A stretch of DNA of 64,000 nt from Taxillus chinensis (Eukaryota > Streptophyta > Magnoliopsida > Santalales > Loranthaceae), in contig CM042085.1 of assembly GCA_023512835.1 (NCBI GenBank), forward strand, positions 5,179,989 to 5,243,988. The letters run 5' to 3'. Below are positions 23,082 through 35,879 of the stretch, piece by piece; positions within the stretch are counted from its first letter, which is position 1; every line of letters begins with the position of its first letter. Both the position numbers and the translations under genes were made by a program. The notes under the pieces were generated by a model that saw only the letters and a list, made by a program, of their open reading frames with translations, made no database searches and was not told the DNA's origin.

Positions 23082-26000
23082 CAAAACCAAGATATTGCAG
23101 TAGCAATAAGGGTGAGTTTTCCAGTAGTTCTGAATTTGATGAGTGTAGTACATATGGGTGTGGATTTAATGTTACGGGTTTTAAATTGTTTGATGACCCA
23201 ATAAATGCCTCATTCGGGTATTGTATAAACCTGCGGCAATGTATGGTTATGATCATAATATTTCATCCTTTTCTGAGTCCTCTTGAAAACAGATTGCACC
23301 TTTTTATTGAATATGTAATTGATGCCTTTTTACCAAAAAGAACTAACATGCATTTGTTGTTTTGAGAGCTAAATGTTTCAAAAAAGCAAATACAATAACG
23401 TATTGGGTATGTACAAGAGAGGTCTAATGCGTAGGAATATTTAAAAAAAAAATCTATCGAATAACAATAAGAATAGCAATAAGAGTGTTCGTACGATATT
23501 GACCTGTACAATTAGTATTACTCATGTACAAATATAGAAAAATTCATTGTAAAATAAATTGCTAAGGGGAGGGGTGGCCCTTTCACCCACCTCACTGTTA
23601 GGGCTCAACTTTATTGTTATTTTGGGGTCTTTTTTTTTTACACACATTATTCCAAAATGCTTTATTTTTAATTTCTTTTAAGTCCTAGAAAAAGAAAAAG
23701 AAAAAAAAGAAAAAAGGAAAAGATAGATTTTATTTGCGGGACAGACCGAAAGTTCAATAAAATCATAAAATTATGCACTAAGCAACCAGATCTTAGATAT
23801 AAAATGAGTTCGGATTGCAAGTTTGTTGAATTAAGGCTTCAATTGCAACTTATTAGCATCTTTGAAACATAAAACTATGAAGTTAAAATGGCAAGTTTAG
23901 GTTTTCTTTACATTACAAGTTGATAATTCTTCCATAAAATTCGATTTTTAAGTTGGGACCTGACTGGTTTAAAATGTAACTTTGAGGAAAATTGGAGAGT
24001 CCAAATTCATGTAATGTTATACTCTTACTATTTTTCTCTAACTATAATTCTTTTCTCTCTATGAATTTTATTATACAATTCAACGATATTTATACTTGTT
24101 TAAACGGCACATTATTATTTTAAGGGCCATATAACAACTAGTTAACTAGTGTACATATTAATTTACTTCTATAATTCTATAACTATTATTTTTAATAAAA
24201 TAATTCTCCAAAGTTGTGTTATTATCATAGTAAATAATTTTAATAAATAATTCATTGAATATTATTTTATTAAAAATCGCGTGTTTTGCATTTAGTCTTT
24301 AAATACTGTTGTGAAGTTCTTGACAAATATTTGGGTTAGTTGTTATGATTTCGTGGGCAAAAACAATAGGACTCAAAGTGGATTAGAATAGGAGAATAAT
24401 TTTAGATTAATTAATTATAATCTTCTTTAATCTTTTAAATGTTTATTGTCATAAAAACATGAATAAAAACTCATAACTGGTGATAAAACAAAGTGTTACG
24501 TACTAAATAAATAAAGAAATTATTTTACATAACAAAATAAATTACGCATAAAGTTGAAGATTTTATTTTTAATTTTTGTATGCAACAATCAATCAAACCC
24601 TCGTGATCACTGATCACCCATGCATATAAATTATTTACCTAGTAAAATATTTTGGAAGTGATTTTTTTAAAAGTTTTCAATGATTGATATTTGATAGTTT
24701 ATATAAAATTTAAAAACACATCGGCAATCCTTTAGTGGTACGTTTGTGAGCATTGGCTCATTATGTTTTGTTACGAGTTTTCATTTTAAATGTTTTGGTC
24801 GATTAGTTTTATATTTTATTTAAATTATAAGTTAAATCCTGATTTAAATTTTAGATTGTAAAAAAAAAAACTATTTGGTTAGCTTTTTATAATTGAAATC
24901 ATAACATAAAAAATATAATTTTCTTTTAAATCTGACCCCGCAAACACAAGGGAGAATAAAGTGGGTTATGTAATTGTCTGGCATGCTCGATATCCTCTTG
25001 CTCGACATCTTGTCATGTTCAATATCTCCCTAGTCCCTACTTGAGCATCCGCCTTGCTCGATATTTGCCATCTTGAACATCTAGTTCTTCGCAATCGCCA
25101 TTACATTGCTTGATATTGACGTGCTTGACATGATGTGTACGTTGCTTGATATCATCGAACATGATGGTTATCGAACATGCTTTGGTATCATCATGCAAAG
25201 CTGTATATGTTGCCAAATTAGATATTGTTAACCTAATATATATTTATATTGTTAGGACTGTCGGCTTATAGGATATATCATGGTAAATGTGATGAAATAT
25301 CTGTGAATTTATACTTTTCTACAATCAATAAAGCTTTTATCTTATCTAAAACATTGTCGGTGACCCACATTAAATCTATATTTTTTATTTGTGTTTTCTA
25401 TTATCTTCTATTATAACAGTAACTAAGGGGAAGGGAGAGAAAAAAATATATAAAATAATTTTTAAAAAATTAGATTTAAATTTGATAAATAAAATAGTTG
25501 AAACATGTGATATTAGACTCACAATTTTCGAGCTCACATTTAAAATCATATTATGTACAAAATATCTTTTTTTGTCAAATACGAACCCGCATTTTTATGA
25601 ATACAGAATTTCATTTGAAACTCACTAATTAAGGCTATATTTTGATATGTATTTTAAAAGCTATGAGTTTAAATGAATTTAAAATGATTTAATTTTAAAT
25701 TTTAGTTTTCAAAATAAATAGATGTCATAGTTATTTTAAAAAAAAATATTTTATGTTTTAAATTTAAACTTAATTTGGTTAGAAAATTCAAATAATTTTT
25801 TTTATTTTTTTATTTTATTGCTTGAACCCATCAAATATTTTTTAAAAAAAAATTATTTTTTTAAAAAAATTATTTTTTTAAAATACATTATCTCTCTTAT
25901 TAAATAAAAATTATTTTTAAATTACAATTCAACACAAAATCTAATAAAATTCAGAAAATATAATACAAAAATTAAAACATGTACAAATAGACTGAACCCA

Positions 26001-26420
26001 GACAACTAAAATGGAATTATTAAATAAAAAAAACTATAGACTATTGGGACGGTTCAAAGTATTCACACTAGGGGACATGGATCCATATGATTTTGAGTCA
26101 CTAGGCTTAAACTGGGGATCTTGCGATGAAAACATTCAAAACAATATTTGGGAAGAAAAAAAATTTTAAAATAAAAATAAAAATTACCTCGTTGGGGGGT
26201 ATTTTTATTATTCTGTTCTCATCCACTTGTTTCCAACTTATTTGTGTTAATTTTGGGCAACATCTGGACTGATCCCGTGTTTAGAGCCTAAGATGTCTCT
26301 ACCAATGCTTCTTCTGCCAATAATTAATTAGTTAATTAGCAATTTAGAGTAGAATAATCTGGTTGCAACCATGTGTCGGGTCATTTCAATTGGTTGCCTG
26401 GCAAGCTGTTATTTGCAATT
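23082..26420. other. AT-rich spacer between Di19 and the NOI-domain gene
   Basis: The Di19 3' UTR occupies the first few hundred bases. About 24965-25200 holds a degenerate repeat built on TGCTCGATATC and TGCTTGACATG. It is followed near 25250-25345 by TGTTAGGACTGTC and AATAAAGC, which look like the end of a decayed LTR. No coding region was found. Confidence 0.45.
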
Positions 26421-26429
26421 CTAAAATGG

Positions 26430-26436
26430 TATAAAT
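26430..26436 (+). promoter_or_regulatory. TATA box of the NOI-domain gene
   Basis: TATAAAT lies about 100 bp upstream of the ATG at 26530, in front of a GC-balanced leader. It is the only good TATA match in the upstream 150 bp. Confidence 0.5.
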
Positions 26437-26529
26437 CCATGTGTATCCACTCTTGATTTCCCATTCCAACACAGCTGGATTGGCAATGATATCCTTCTAG
26501 CTGTTTCCACCCTCCGTCCTGGAGACAAC

Positions 26530-28050
26530 ATGGATAACCGCAAGGGGGTAAGCACAGACATATTCAAATAATCACATAAAAATATCAGTTTTTTTCTATT
26601 AAAAAAAAAAAAAACTGGCCCGTGTTTGTGTTTTTGTTTTTTTTTTTTTTTGAAATTCCTATTTTGAGGCATGTTTGCATCCGTAGAAACAATACGCCTG
26701 GTGGAGTTTTTGTTTTGAAGCTTGAATGAGTTGTGAGAAAATCATTCTTTTTTTAATTTGTATTTATTGAAATCAGATTAATCATCTATGTTGATTATTA
26801 CTTGTCAAGTCTAATTTTGTTGAGATGGGTAATGAAAATTCAAACTATATTTTATTCATTTCAAAAGTAATTATATGTTTGGATAAAGATGAAAAAGTTT
26901 ATATGAGTTTGACTGGGTTTATTTGTTTTCGTTATTTTACGTTTTACTCGTATTTTTTGAAATGAGTTATGGATTAAAGTGTATTACCTTTCATATATAT
27001 ATATATATATATATATTCTGAAGTTTAAGAAAAGAAATTCATACCATTAGTTCATCATATTCATAATTGTTTTTCCTGATTATCTGAAAGAGAAGCAGAA
27101 AAAAACCTTTTTTTTTCATTTTCTGTGTTGATTTATTACACGTTTCTTTCATTTTTGGGGTTTTCATTTTTGTAAAGTTATTTAAATTTGTTTACCTTTG
27201 ATGTATAACTGACCTCAATTCAAACCTCTAGCGGATGTTCCATTTTGCAATGCATTATTGAGCAAATTCATATCTGACTGATTGAAGGTCCAAGGTGAGA
27301 GACGGTAGTGATATTTGTTCACACACAATATGAAAAATATTTGAGCCTGAGTATTGGTTAATGTGCATTGACCAAGGGGATATTAACCGATACGAGGCCA
27401 AAGTGAAAGCTCCCGGTTAAAAACTACTAGCTCCCATACACGAATCTGTTAAACATGTAGAAGTTGTTGCCTTCATATGCTGCTACCTTCTGTGAAAATG
27501 TTTTCTAACTGCTCATGCTTTCAAAATTTTCAGAAGAATACTTGGAAATCAGTTCCTGAATTTGGAGGGTGGGATCAGAAAGATCCTTCAGCCGCTAATT
27601 ACTCTATGGTGTTCAGCCAAGCTCGTGCCGACAGGAAGCAGAAGAAGACCACCATCAACCGTGGCAGCCTCGGCAATGAGCAGGAGCTCAACCCCCGCCA
27701 TCATCAAGATCCTGCTGTTGTTGTGGTAAGACATTGATTCATGATCCCAATTTTCATCAATTCAATCACCCATTTATCATCATGCCTTTTTTTACTACCA
27801 AAGAAATATGCATTACAGGGTATACATGAGTTTGTTTTGGTCCATATCCCCTAGGCCAATGCACATGGATCATTACACTCGAGTATGCCCTGAGGAGCAA
27901 TAAAATTTCATTACCACAATTGACTAAATGAAGACATAGGATAGCAACAGCAGTCTGTAAGATAGTTCTGTCTGATATTTCTCAACTCTATTGCTTTTGC
28001 AGAGGAAACCGAAGGCTCATAATTACTTTAATTGTTGCATTAGACCTTGA
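26530..28050 (+). CDS. small NOI/RIN4-domain protein
   Basis: Three exons: 26530-26547, 27534-27725 and 28003-28050, all phase 0, with donors GTAAGC and GTAAGA and acceptors TTTTCAG and TTTGCAG. The product is 85 aa. The first coding exon is only 18 nt (MDNRKG). The NOI motif follows, SVPEFGGWDQKDPSAANYSM and FSQARADRKQKK, the signature of the RIN4/NOI family. RIN4 is a plasma-membrane immune regulator cleaved by bacterial AvrRpt2 inside this motif; small NOI proteins carry a single copy. The C-terminus HNYFNCCIRP has a Cys pair suited to palmitoylation and membrane anchoring. The exact role of this member is not known. Confidence 0.85.
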
Positions 28051-28485
28051 ATTCCTCAGGCAGCATCCAACTCTCCATTTTATTTTTATTTTTCAGGATG
28101 CCATCTGTAAACTTATATACGAGAAATAAATTAATGAGAGATACTTGTACATTCCAGAAACAAGAAATGTTTACGGGATTTTATAGTATACAGATACTTG
28201 GACTATAGTATATACATATGGGGTAATCCAACAACATAAAATTCAACATTAGGCTCATTAGCATAAGAAATTATAGTATTTCCACAACTTGGGTAGGAAG
28301 CTATCATAGGACTACTATAAATCACATAAGTTCTTGTTTTTACAGTGGTGATTGGCTACTACATTGAGCAATTTTAGGAATCATACACGGTAATCATATT
28401 TTAGGGGAACTTGATGAAAATGAGCTCTGCAGTTCTATAGGTTTCCCTTTAGCATCAGCAAGAAGCATGATAATACACATCTAAT
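28051..28485. other. convergent 3' flanks of the NOI and PYD2 genes
   Basis: The genes converge with 435 bp between stop codons, so both 3' UTRs must lie here. No other feature is visible. Confidence 0.6.
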
Positions 28486-31400
28486 TCAACTAGAGGCACT
28501 CGATCTCTTTACTGGAGCTCGGAGGGATGACATGTATGTGGCATCTGCTTGATTCATTCCACTAAAAAGATAGCTAAAAGGTTTCATTCCTATGAACTTC
28601 CCAGAACCAGGAACAACCTTCAGTTCATCATTTTCCCAGACAATTTTCCCTCCAGCAATTGTCACGTCAACCTTCCCCTGAAAAGGATTACCACAAACAC
28701 TCACAAAACTACCATAATGAACTCGAACAATGGAGGGTGATAAACTGACAAAAATGGCTGCAAGAGTCACACAAATCATAGAATCCCCATCACAAATATA
28801 TTATTGTAACACAGCCTCTTGAATCAAATTAAGAAAAGACTAAGAAATGACTGATCTTAGACGCTTCATGCTCTGTATAATTACCATCATGGAAAGCATC
28901 TAAAGGTTTTGACCACAAAAAAATACCTTCCCTGTTCTGCCCTCATAGACATTTGTGTCAGATCTAGAGTGGTGGGACTTTGATGTTATCCTAAAGCTTG
29001 AATTTGGGTTGAGTATAATCATATCAGCATCTGAACCAGGAAGTATTGCTCCTTTCCTTGGATAAATATTAAATATCCTAGCACTGAACAAACACTTATG
29101 GTCAGCCATCAAAAGCAGCACGGGGGCCAGGATAGTAATTTTCTTTTAAAAAACATTTTATGTATTTGGGTCTATAAAATGATCACAGGAAAGGATACCA
29201 TTCAGTGCTTGTTAACCGTACATAATCAGTGATGGAAATCAGACCAGATACCTGAAAGAAAACAGAACATGAGAACAAAAGCATAAGAAGTCGAGACACT
29301 TAAAACTTAAAATTGAGCCAACCAGCACTGAATAACATACCACCATTGTATCCCAAACCAGATGCATCCTCTCTTCAATACCTTAGAGCCCGATTAGTGT
29401 AATACATGGAAGATAAGAAAATATAGATGATTTAACAAGGCTTCTTAATGACTTTGGGATCAATAAGAGGAATCACCAATTCAACAATCATTTCAAACAT
29501 GATACCATTGACACCATTGGGAATTTTTCGGAAATCATCAATCCCAAAAGCTTTCTGTGTAGAATTAAAGGTACAGTGATCTGTTCCAACAAGCTGTAAT
29601 TCATTAAAAACAGAAATCATTGTGAGGTAACAGAATTGAGGTCACATTTTAGGTTAACTGAAGATCAGACTAAACCTAAATGAGACAAATTGAGTATGCC
29701 TACAACTAGTATTCATCACAAGACAGTTTGTCTGGGGGACTTATGTCAAGCCTAACAAGAATATTGCCAGCCACTTTTTAAGTTAATTTATATTAACAAA
29801 TTTTAAAGGTCAAGATATAAGATGGTTTTCATTTGCATTTAAGATATCACATGATGTATTCTCTTATAATCTGTACAAAACCTGTAGAACTCCAGTCGAA
29901 AGGGCAGCTTGAAGGGCCATGCCATGTCCTGATGCTCTTATAGGAGGACTCATGACATACCTGAGAATGGAAAAGAATGCTTGAATCAATAGAGTGAAAT
30001 AATAGACAGAAAAGAAAAAATTAATAAAGGGAGGGATAATTCTTACTTTGCTGCTGTGGTAAAGTCAGGATCCCAGACCACAGACTCCTCAAGGACCAAC
30101 CCAGAAACTACTGGCTCTCCAATGACCCTCTGTCCTGCAGTTTGAGATCAAGCAAGTTAGCCTTCCACTATGGTTTTTAATAAAAGCAAACAATCATGCA
30201 TCGATTACTCTTTTTGGTGAACAAATTACTCAACCCATTTACTTGCTTCTACATGCCTTATAAAATCGTTATGCAGCTGGGTACCTCAATAATATGAATT
30301 TCAAATGTCAGACGATTGAAGCCACAACCGAAGCAAAATAAAAGTGACAAATGTAGAATAGTTGTTACATCATCTTGTCACAGTACCTTTTCTAACCTTT
30401 AATGTTATAGATTTATAATGTATTTACTCTTAAGAGCTTCAGATATAATCTAGAAAGAAAATAAATAGCAAAAGCAGAAGAGATATCTTACCGTAACACA
30501 AATATATTAAGATACCAGTCATTATTGATCAGTAAAAGGATAATTTAAATCCACTGAAGAGTTACCTAGAATAGGGAGATGCTTAAAGGTCTGTCGGTTG
30601 ACAGTGGTCAAACTTTGGCATCAGCATGATATAACAAATGGCCTTAGTTGTTATACAAAACCGATGTAGTAAAATATGAATTATAAACACAAACAAGCAA
30701 ATAAAATAGAAGTATATTGAATGATAAGGGAGTTTATAGAAAGTTCATTGGAAGTTGGAACTGACAGCAATGATAGAAATGTAGTTTCGGTGTTCCAGGG
30801 ATCAGTAACTCTTAGTCGTGGATTCTACATCTGCGTTGTTTCACAGATTCTATTCCTAGCATTTCATGTATCAAAACTTTTTAATGATTTCTGTAATTAT
30901 TTTTCTCATCTATCTTAGAAAACTTTAGAAATACTTAATGATACTTCTCACTAAAACCGTGTTCCTCTCATTCATAATCAAATTGAACTATTATTATTGG
31001 CTCCTAAAGCACCGTCCATTATATTACTAATGTCATTGTTGAGACTTTTACCTTTAATGGAAAAAGGAAAAGTGTGGGGGTTAATTTAAAAGTAGTAGAC
31101 CTGATTTCCGAGCTTTAGCTATTTCTTCCATCGCATCAATGCTCATCACATGAACAATATAAAGCGGTGTGTTTATGAAACCAGCCAAACGAATTGCCCG
31201 AGCGGTTGCCTCTCCTTCTAGCTGCAAAAGCATCAAACAAAAAATCGGATAGCATCAGTAATTTTCACTTGACCAAACGTTGGTCTAGCCAATACTACAA
31301 ATGTTTATTCTACTTTTAGAGATCCATCGCAACACACATCAAACATAATACAAACACAAAGGATATTCTACCCTACACCTGAAAGGAATAGAAGAAACAA

Positions 31401-34400
31401 TACATGTATATTTTCTACTGCATGAACATGCACTGAGTATTAAATCAGCCAAGCCTTCTAAAGCTCCACATCATCTGTTGCAAAAAAAACTGAGATGATT
31501 TCTTTTATTTTTAATTTCAGTAGCTTACTAAGTCCAAAAATGTGCTCTCATTCCAAAGATGAACAGAAACCCCTTTTCAGGCTACCAAAATCTCCCACCC
31601 CCTTTTGCCCTGCCATTGCTTTTTCTGTGATATATTTTTCATGATTCAACAAAGTCCACATTCCAGAATAAGGTTTAATGGGAGAACTAATAATTAAGGG
31701 GACTTTCCAACCACATGCGAACTATTCCTGGAAATTCCAATCATCATAAAGGGTTCCATGACATCCATGATAGCCGAAAAAATGCTACTAATCAGATCCA
31801 TGGGTGACAGAGGCTCATTACAAAATGAAAAATAATTTATGCAAATTACCACAGGTGGTCTTGAAAGAACATGTCCTTCTGGGCCTGTGATACCAAGATC
31901 AATCATTCTTTTCTGCCCTTCAAAAACTGCATCACCATTTTCTGCGTGGACCATGGCCAAGGCACCAAGAGACTTGCATTTTTTTAACCCCTCTAATAGA
32001 AGTTCATCATTGATCATAAGACTCCCCTTGTATGCCATGAAAAACTTGAAAGAATTGATACCTTAAAATTGACAAAGAAAACTTTCTGTCAAGTATCATT
32101 TAGTTGTGAGGGAAAAGGGCAACGAAGTTGCTCAGCAATGGTCACATATTTTACAGTTAAACACTAGTGTCCATTTACAAACCAATAATAGCAAATCCTA
32201 ACCTTTCTCTTTAACCATAACCTCCATCTCTCTCGACACCTCTTCATCCCACTTGGTTATTGCCATATGAAAACCGTAATCCATGCAAGAAACTTTTCCT
32301 TTTTCATTATAATAGTCCAAACCTGCTGACAAATTGCCATTGATTGGGATAACAAAGTCAATGTTCATTGTTGTTCCACCTGCTAATGCTGCAGCCTGGC
32401 CACTGAAGAAGTCATCAATAGTCTCAGTACCCATAAAAGGCATAGCTAGATGTGTATGAGGATCAATCCCTCCTGTAAAAATTAAATTCAGCAAACATGG
32501 AAACAGATCCATGGACTTGCTTATTAGCACTTAAGATGAATTTATAAAAGCTCATTGGGTCAACTGAAATTAAATTGATGAACATGTACATCAATAAAAG
32601 CACCATACAAATGCAAACTACCATAGAGATATAGCCATCCAAATTCACAGGAAGTGCTAAATACACCAAGGAAGTATAGTGGTGTCAATACGAACATGAT
32701 AATGCCTCATTACATGATTGTTTATAGAGCAGCTAATGATAACCTCAGTCCCTGCCCACCCACCAGCATGCAATTTCAATTCCAGGAACCATGCTTAACG
32801 CTGGAGATCTGCTGGCTAACCTACTTAAATATCAAAGAGATATCATATGGAAGTTATTGGATCTTCAATTCAACTAGAAGTTGGCATTAGTATCAATGGA
32901 TGTTAATGTCCACTAAAACCTAAACAAATAGCATACAGATACTGCAATTTTGGTATAGTTATCTGTCAGTGCATGTTGGCTCATAATTGGTGTTGGGGGA
33001 ATTTGATGATAGATCTAAATCTAGACATGGAAATTTGCAGTGCAAATCTTGCTATAAAATAAGGCACATTAAACTAATTGTTTTAAATTGAAAAATAAAA
33101 TAAAGCAAAAAGTGAAACCTGTTGAGAAAAATACTGTCCGCTGAAGCTAGTATCGTTCGTGATGAGGATGTGGGAAATATTTTCTTTTCTATTGCTAACA
33201 AGACAAGGTTTTTAAATGAATGGATTTTAGATTCAAGTTATTCTTATCACATGTGTCCCAATAGAGATTTATTTTTTTACTTATAAATCTTCCAATGGTG
33301 GAAATATTTTGATGGGTAATAATGTTGCATGTGATGTTAGTGGCAAGGGTACAATCCGAATTAAAATGCATGATGGCATTGTGAGGACGCTCACTAATGT
33401 TAAACATGTTTCTCATTTGAAAAAGAATTTCTCTTTGCTTATGCAACTTCCACTTCCATTTTGCCAATAGGTGCTCCATCTTTTCAATAATTGGATTCCA
33501 AATAGGTTTAACTTCAAACATTGCCCTCAAAGGTAAACCCAAATTAGCAAGCTTCGCTACACAATGCACCTCACTGACTAGAACCAACTCCGATTTCCCC
33601 AAATTGATTCTCAACCGAGAAGCAGCTTCTAACCAAATAAGAATAGAACACAAGTGAAAAATAGCCTACGGATTGTCATCACAAAACAAGAGTGTCATCA
33701 TCAAATAATAAATGAAAAACAACCAATGAGAACCGTCCACATTACCTACATAAAAGCTAGATAGTAGGCCGACAGAAAGAGTCCGATCAACCAAACAACT
33801 GAAAGCTTTCATAACAACGATGAACAGTAAATGGGACAAAAAGATTCCCTTGATGAAGACCTCTAGAGCTCGGGAAGAAACAATACGAACTACCATTAAC
33901 CAACACAAATAAGTGAGTAGATGAGACACAAAAAGTGATCCACTTTCACTACTTTTTCAAGAACCCACATGTCCTGTGTAGGCCAGCAGAAAGAATCCAA
34001 TCAATCAAACAACTAAAAGCTTTAATAACAACGACAAACAGTAAATGGGACAAAGGATTTCCTTAACAAAGATCTATGAAGCTCAAGAAAAAGCCACACC
34101 AACTACCATTAACCAACACGAATAAGCAAGTAGATGAGACAAAAAGTGATTCACTTTCACTACTTTTTCGAGAACTCACATCTCTTGAGTAGATAGAGAA
34201 GAAAACCCCAATTAACATAATCATAAGCTTTCTCCAAATCCAACCTACAAAGAACACCAGGTTATCCATTGACCATCACCTTCTTCACTGTCCTGTTGCT
34301 CGGATGCTTTGGGACTTGATCTTGAGGCTGTTTGGCTTTCAATGGGTAGGATGTTATTTTCAAGCTGCTATTCTTTACATTCTTCATTTGATGTTATTGA

Positions 34401-35778
34401 TGTGTACTCGTTTTGAGCTAGATTTCTTTTTTTATTTTTTCCCTTTGTTGTAATTTTTTACCTTGTGCACTTTTTGTGTGTTTGGTGTTCTTAATAAATT
34501 ATTACCTATAAGAAAAGAAACTTTACGTCTACTATCAAGGCACTCATTAGCAATAAGGATCGAATCAACAAGCTCGTTCAAATATTTCACAAGCAGTATG
34601 GTTAGCAGATATATGTCTTGTCCAGTGGCATGGCAAGTACATGGAAATATCACCAGGGTGAAAATCTATAATCTGTATACTCGCTGATCGTCAAGAGGTT
34701 TGCTATGCTACCTGTCTTGAGTTGAAAGGACTCTGAACTGTGTACTTGTTAATCAATGATAGCAGGCAGCAGAAAAGGCTACCTCCTTGAAAAAGTGGAA
34801 AATGAATTGAATGCATACCATTACCATGGGAAAAAAAAAAAACAAAAGAGTGATATAAAAATGTGACTATCTTCAGGAATAAAATAAAATAAACAAGCCT
34901 AAAATATTTTTTATCCAAGTTAGTGAGATCAATATCAATAAGTGATAGATTTATAGCTTGACCCATGTTATCAAAATGTAAAAATTCACCTGGCATGACG
35001 TATTTTCCAGCGGCATCAAGTACTCTAACGTCATCCCCAACCTGCAGTCGGCAATAAAACATTCATGACGATGATAATCACATTTAAAAAAAAAAAAACA
35101 GCAAAGCAGATTGATCAGAAATGTTTTCCTACTTCCTAGGAAAACACAGTAACACGCACGAGCGCGCGCACCTTGATGTTAGGTTGAACCGCAATAATGA
35201 TACCATCCTCTACATAAACATCAGCCATCTCCATATGGTGAGCATTGACAACTGTCCCTCCCTGTATCAGTAACTTGGAGGACGACGGCAATGAAGATGA
35301 ACCTCCACATCCAGGATCGATATAGCCAATTCCAGCATCACAAAACTGTAAAATACAGACACAGATACAGATTTTCACCCCACAAACTCCAACTCCCGGT
35401 TGCTCACAGCCATCAAACATTGAAAATCCTAGAAACATCCATCCAACAGATTCCGGGTTTACATTACATACATGTGTGCGTGTGTACTGTACGCTACTCA
35501 CCAGAGCGAGACGCGAGTGATAAAATTGTTCGGCCACCCAGACCGAACCAACAAAAACTTTGGAATCGTGCGTGCGTGCAGACGGTCAGTACGGTTGTTT
35601 GTCGGTTTTCCATCACTTTCTCGGGAACGACTGTGAAAGGGAGTCGAAGGCAAAATGAAAATCGGAAGGGACACAGAAATACCTGTTTGGAGCACGAAAC
35701 GGCGGCAGCAGCAGCAGAGAAGCAGAGTAAGAGAAGAAGACGACGAAGCCGGTGAGCTTCGAAAGGCGAGGAGGCCAT
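28486..35778 (-). CDS. PYD2: dihydropyrimidinase
   Basis: Thirteen exons in coding order: 35778-35683, 35345-35172, 35041-34990, 32472-32203, 32061-31850, 31221-31101, 30134-30047, 29960-29882, 29593-29506, 29381-29341, 29251-29199, 29083-28927, 28677-28486. They total 540 aa and every phase closes. The enzyme opens the dihydrouracil/dihydrothymine ring, step two of reductive pyrimidine breakdown. Metal-site residues of the amidohydrolase fold are visible: His-113 and His-115 in GGIDPHTH, the lysine expected to be carboxylated (Lys-209 in FFMAYKG), His-236 in VHAENGD, His in YIVHVMS, Asp in GTDHCTFNS. The N-terminus has a hydrophobic leader ([19 protein letters not shown]) suggesting secretory entry, as in plant homologues. 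The tail ends [12 protein letters not shown] then SLRAPVKR. Confidence 0.95.
29084..29198 (-). other. PYD2 intron with a U12-like GT donor
   Basis: On the minus strand the intron starts GTATCCTTTCC, a full match to the U12-type GT-AG donor GTATCCTTT, and ends TTTGTTCAG. It joins E-TG to T-GCTAGG, giving STECARIF. The candidate branch site (CTTTTGAT, about 25 nt from the acceptor) is weak, so the splicing class is not certain. Confidence 0.5.
33185..33430 (+). pseudogene. Ty1/Copia gag-pol fragment, antisense in a PYD2 intron
   Basis: Plus-strand reading gives [18 protein letters not shown], then [20 protein letters not shown] and [20 protein letters not shown]. This is the protease-proximal region of Tnt1-like Copia polyproteins. 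An in-frame stop and a frameshift near 33280 break it, and it ends abruptly at the LINE fragment. It lies opposite to PYD2 transcription. Confidence 0.8.
33430..34265 (-). pseudogene. LINE (L1-type) reverse-transcriptase fragment with internal duplication
   Basis: Minus-strand frames show RT remnants: [20 protein letters not shown], then a damaged active-site box ([12 protein letters not shown] in place of the usual FADDTLIFC form), then [16 protein letters not shown] and LGLPLRAMF. Stops and frameshifts are frequent. Part of the region is duplicated in tandem: a CAGAAAGA(G/A)TCC landmark recurs at 33773 and 33987, an offset of 214 bp with about 85-90% similarity by eye. Confidence 0.75.
34270..34510 (+). 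pseudogene. LINE 3' end (zf-RVT-like) fragment
   Basis: The plus strand reads [20 protein letters not shown], the Cys/His-rich C-terminal region typical of plant LINE polymerases (HC...LW...F). A T-rich 3' region follows. Its orientation is opposite to the adjacent RT fragment, so the insertion is rearranged or comes from two events. Confidence 0.6.
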
Positions 35779-35863
35779 GGGATGTGTGCGTCAGTGCGTG
35801 TGTGTTCGGCTCGGCTCGAGTAGATTTTCAAGAAAAAACAGAAAAAAAAAAAATGAACTCATG

Positions 35864-35873
35864 TATATATATC
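35864..35873 (-). promoter_or_regulatory. TATA-like element of PYD2
   Basis: ATATATATAC on the minus strand, about 90 bp upstream of the ATG at 35778. It is the best TATA match in the proximal promoter. Confidence 0.5.
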
Positions 35874-35879
35874 CCATCA

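Larger units (their letters stand above)
32473..34989. other. PYD2 intron 3, filled with retroelement debris
   Basis: A 2.5-kb intron, far longer than the other PYD2 introns. The Copia piece at about 33185-33430 and the LINE pieces at about 33430-34500 explain most of the length. The remaining parts are AT-rich and show no exon. Confidence 0.7.

Noticed and set aside
32463..32669. Small frames within PYD2 introns (also 34432-34687, 30721-30918)
   Set aside because: They lie in introns between exons of confirmed phase and show no conserved motif; one covers the LINE tail.
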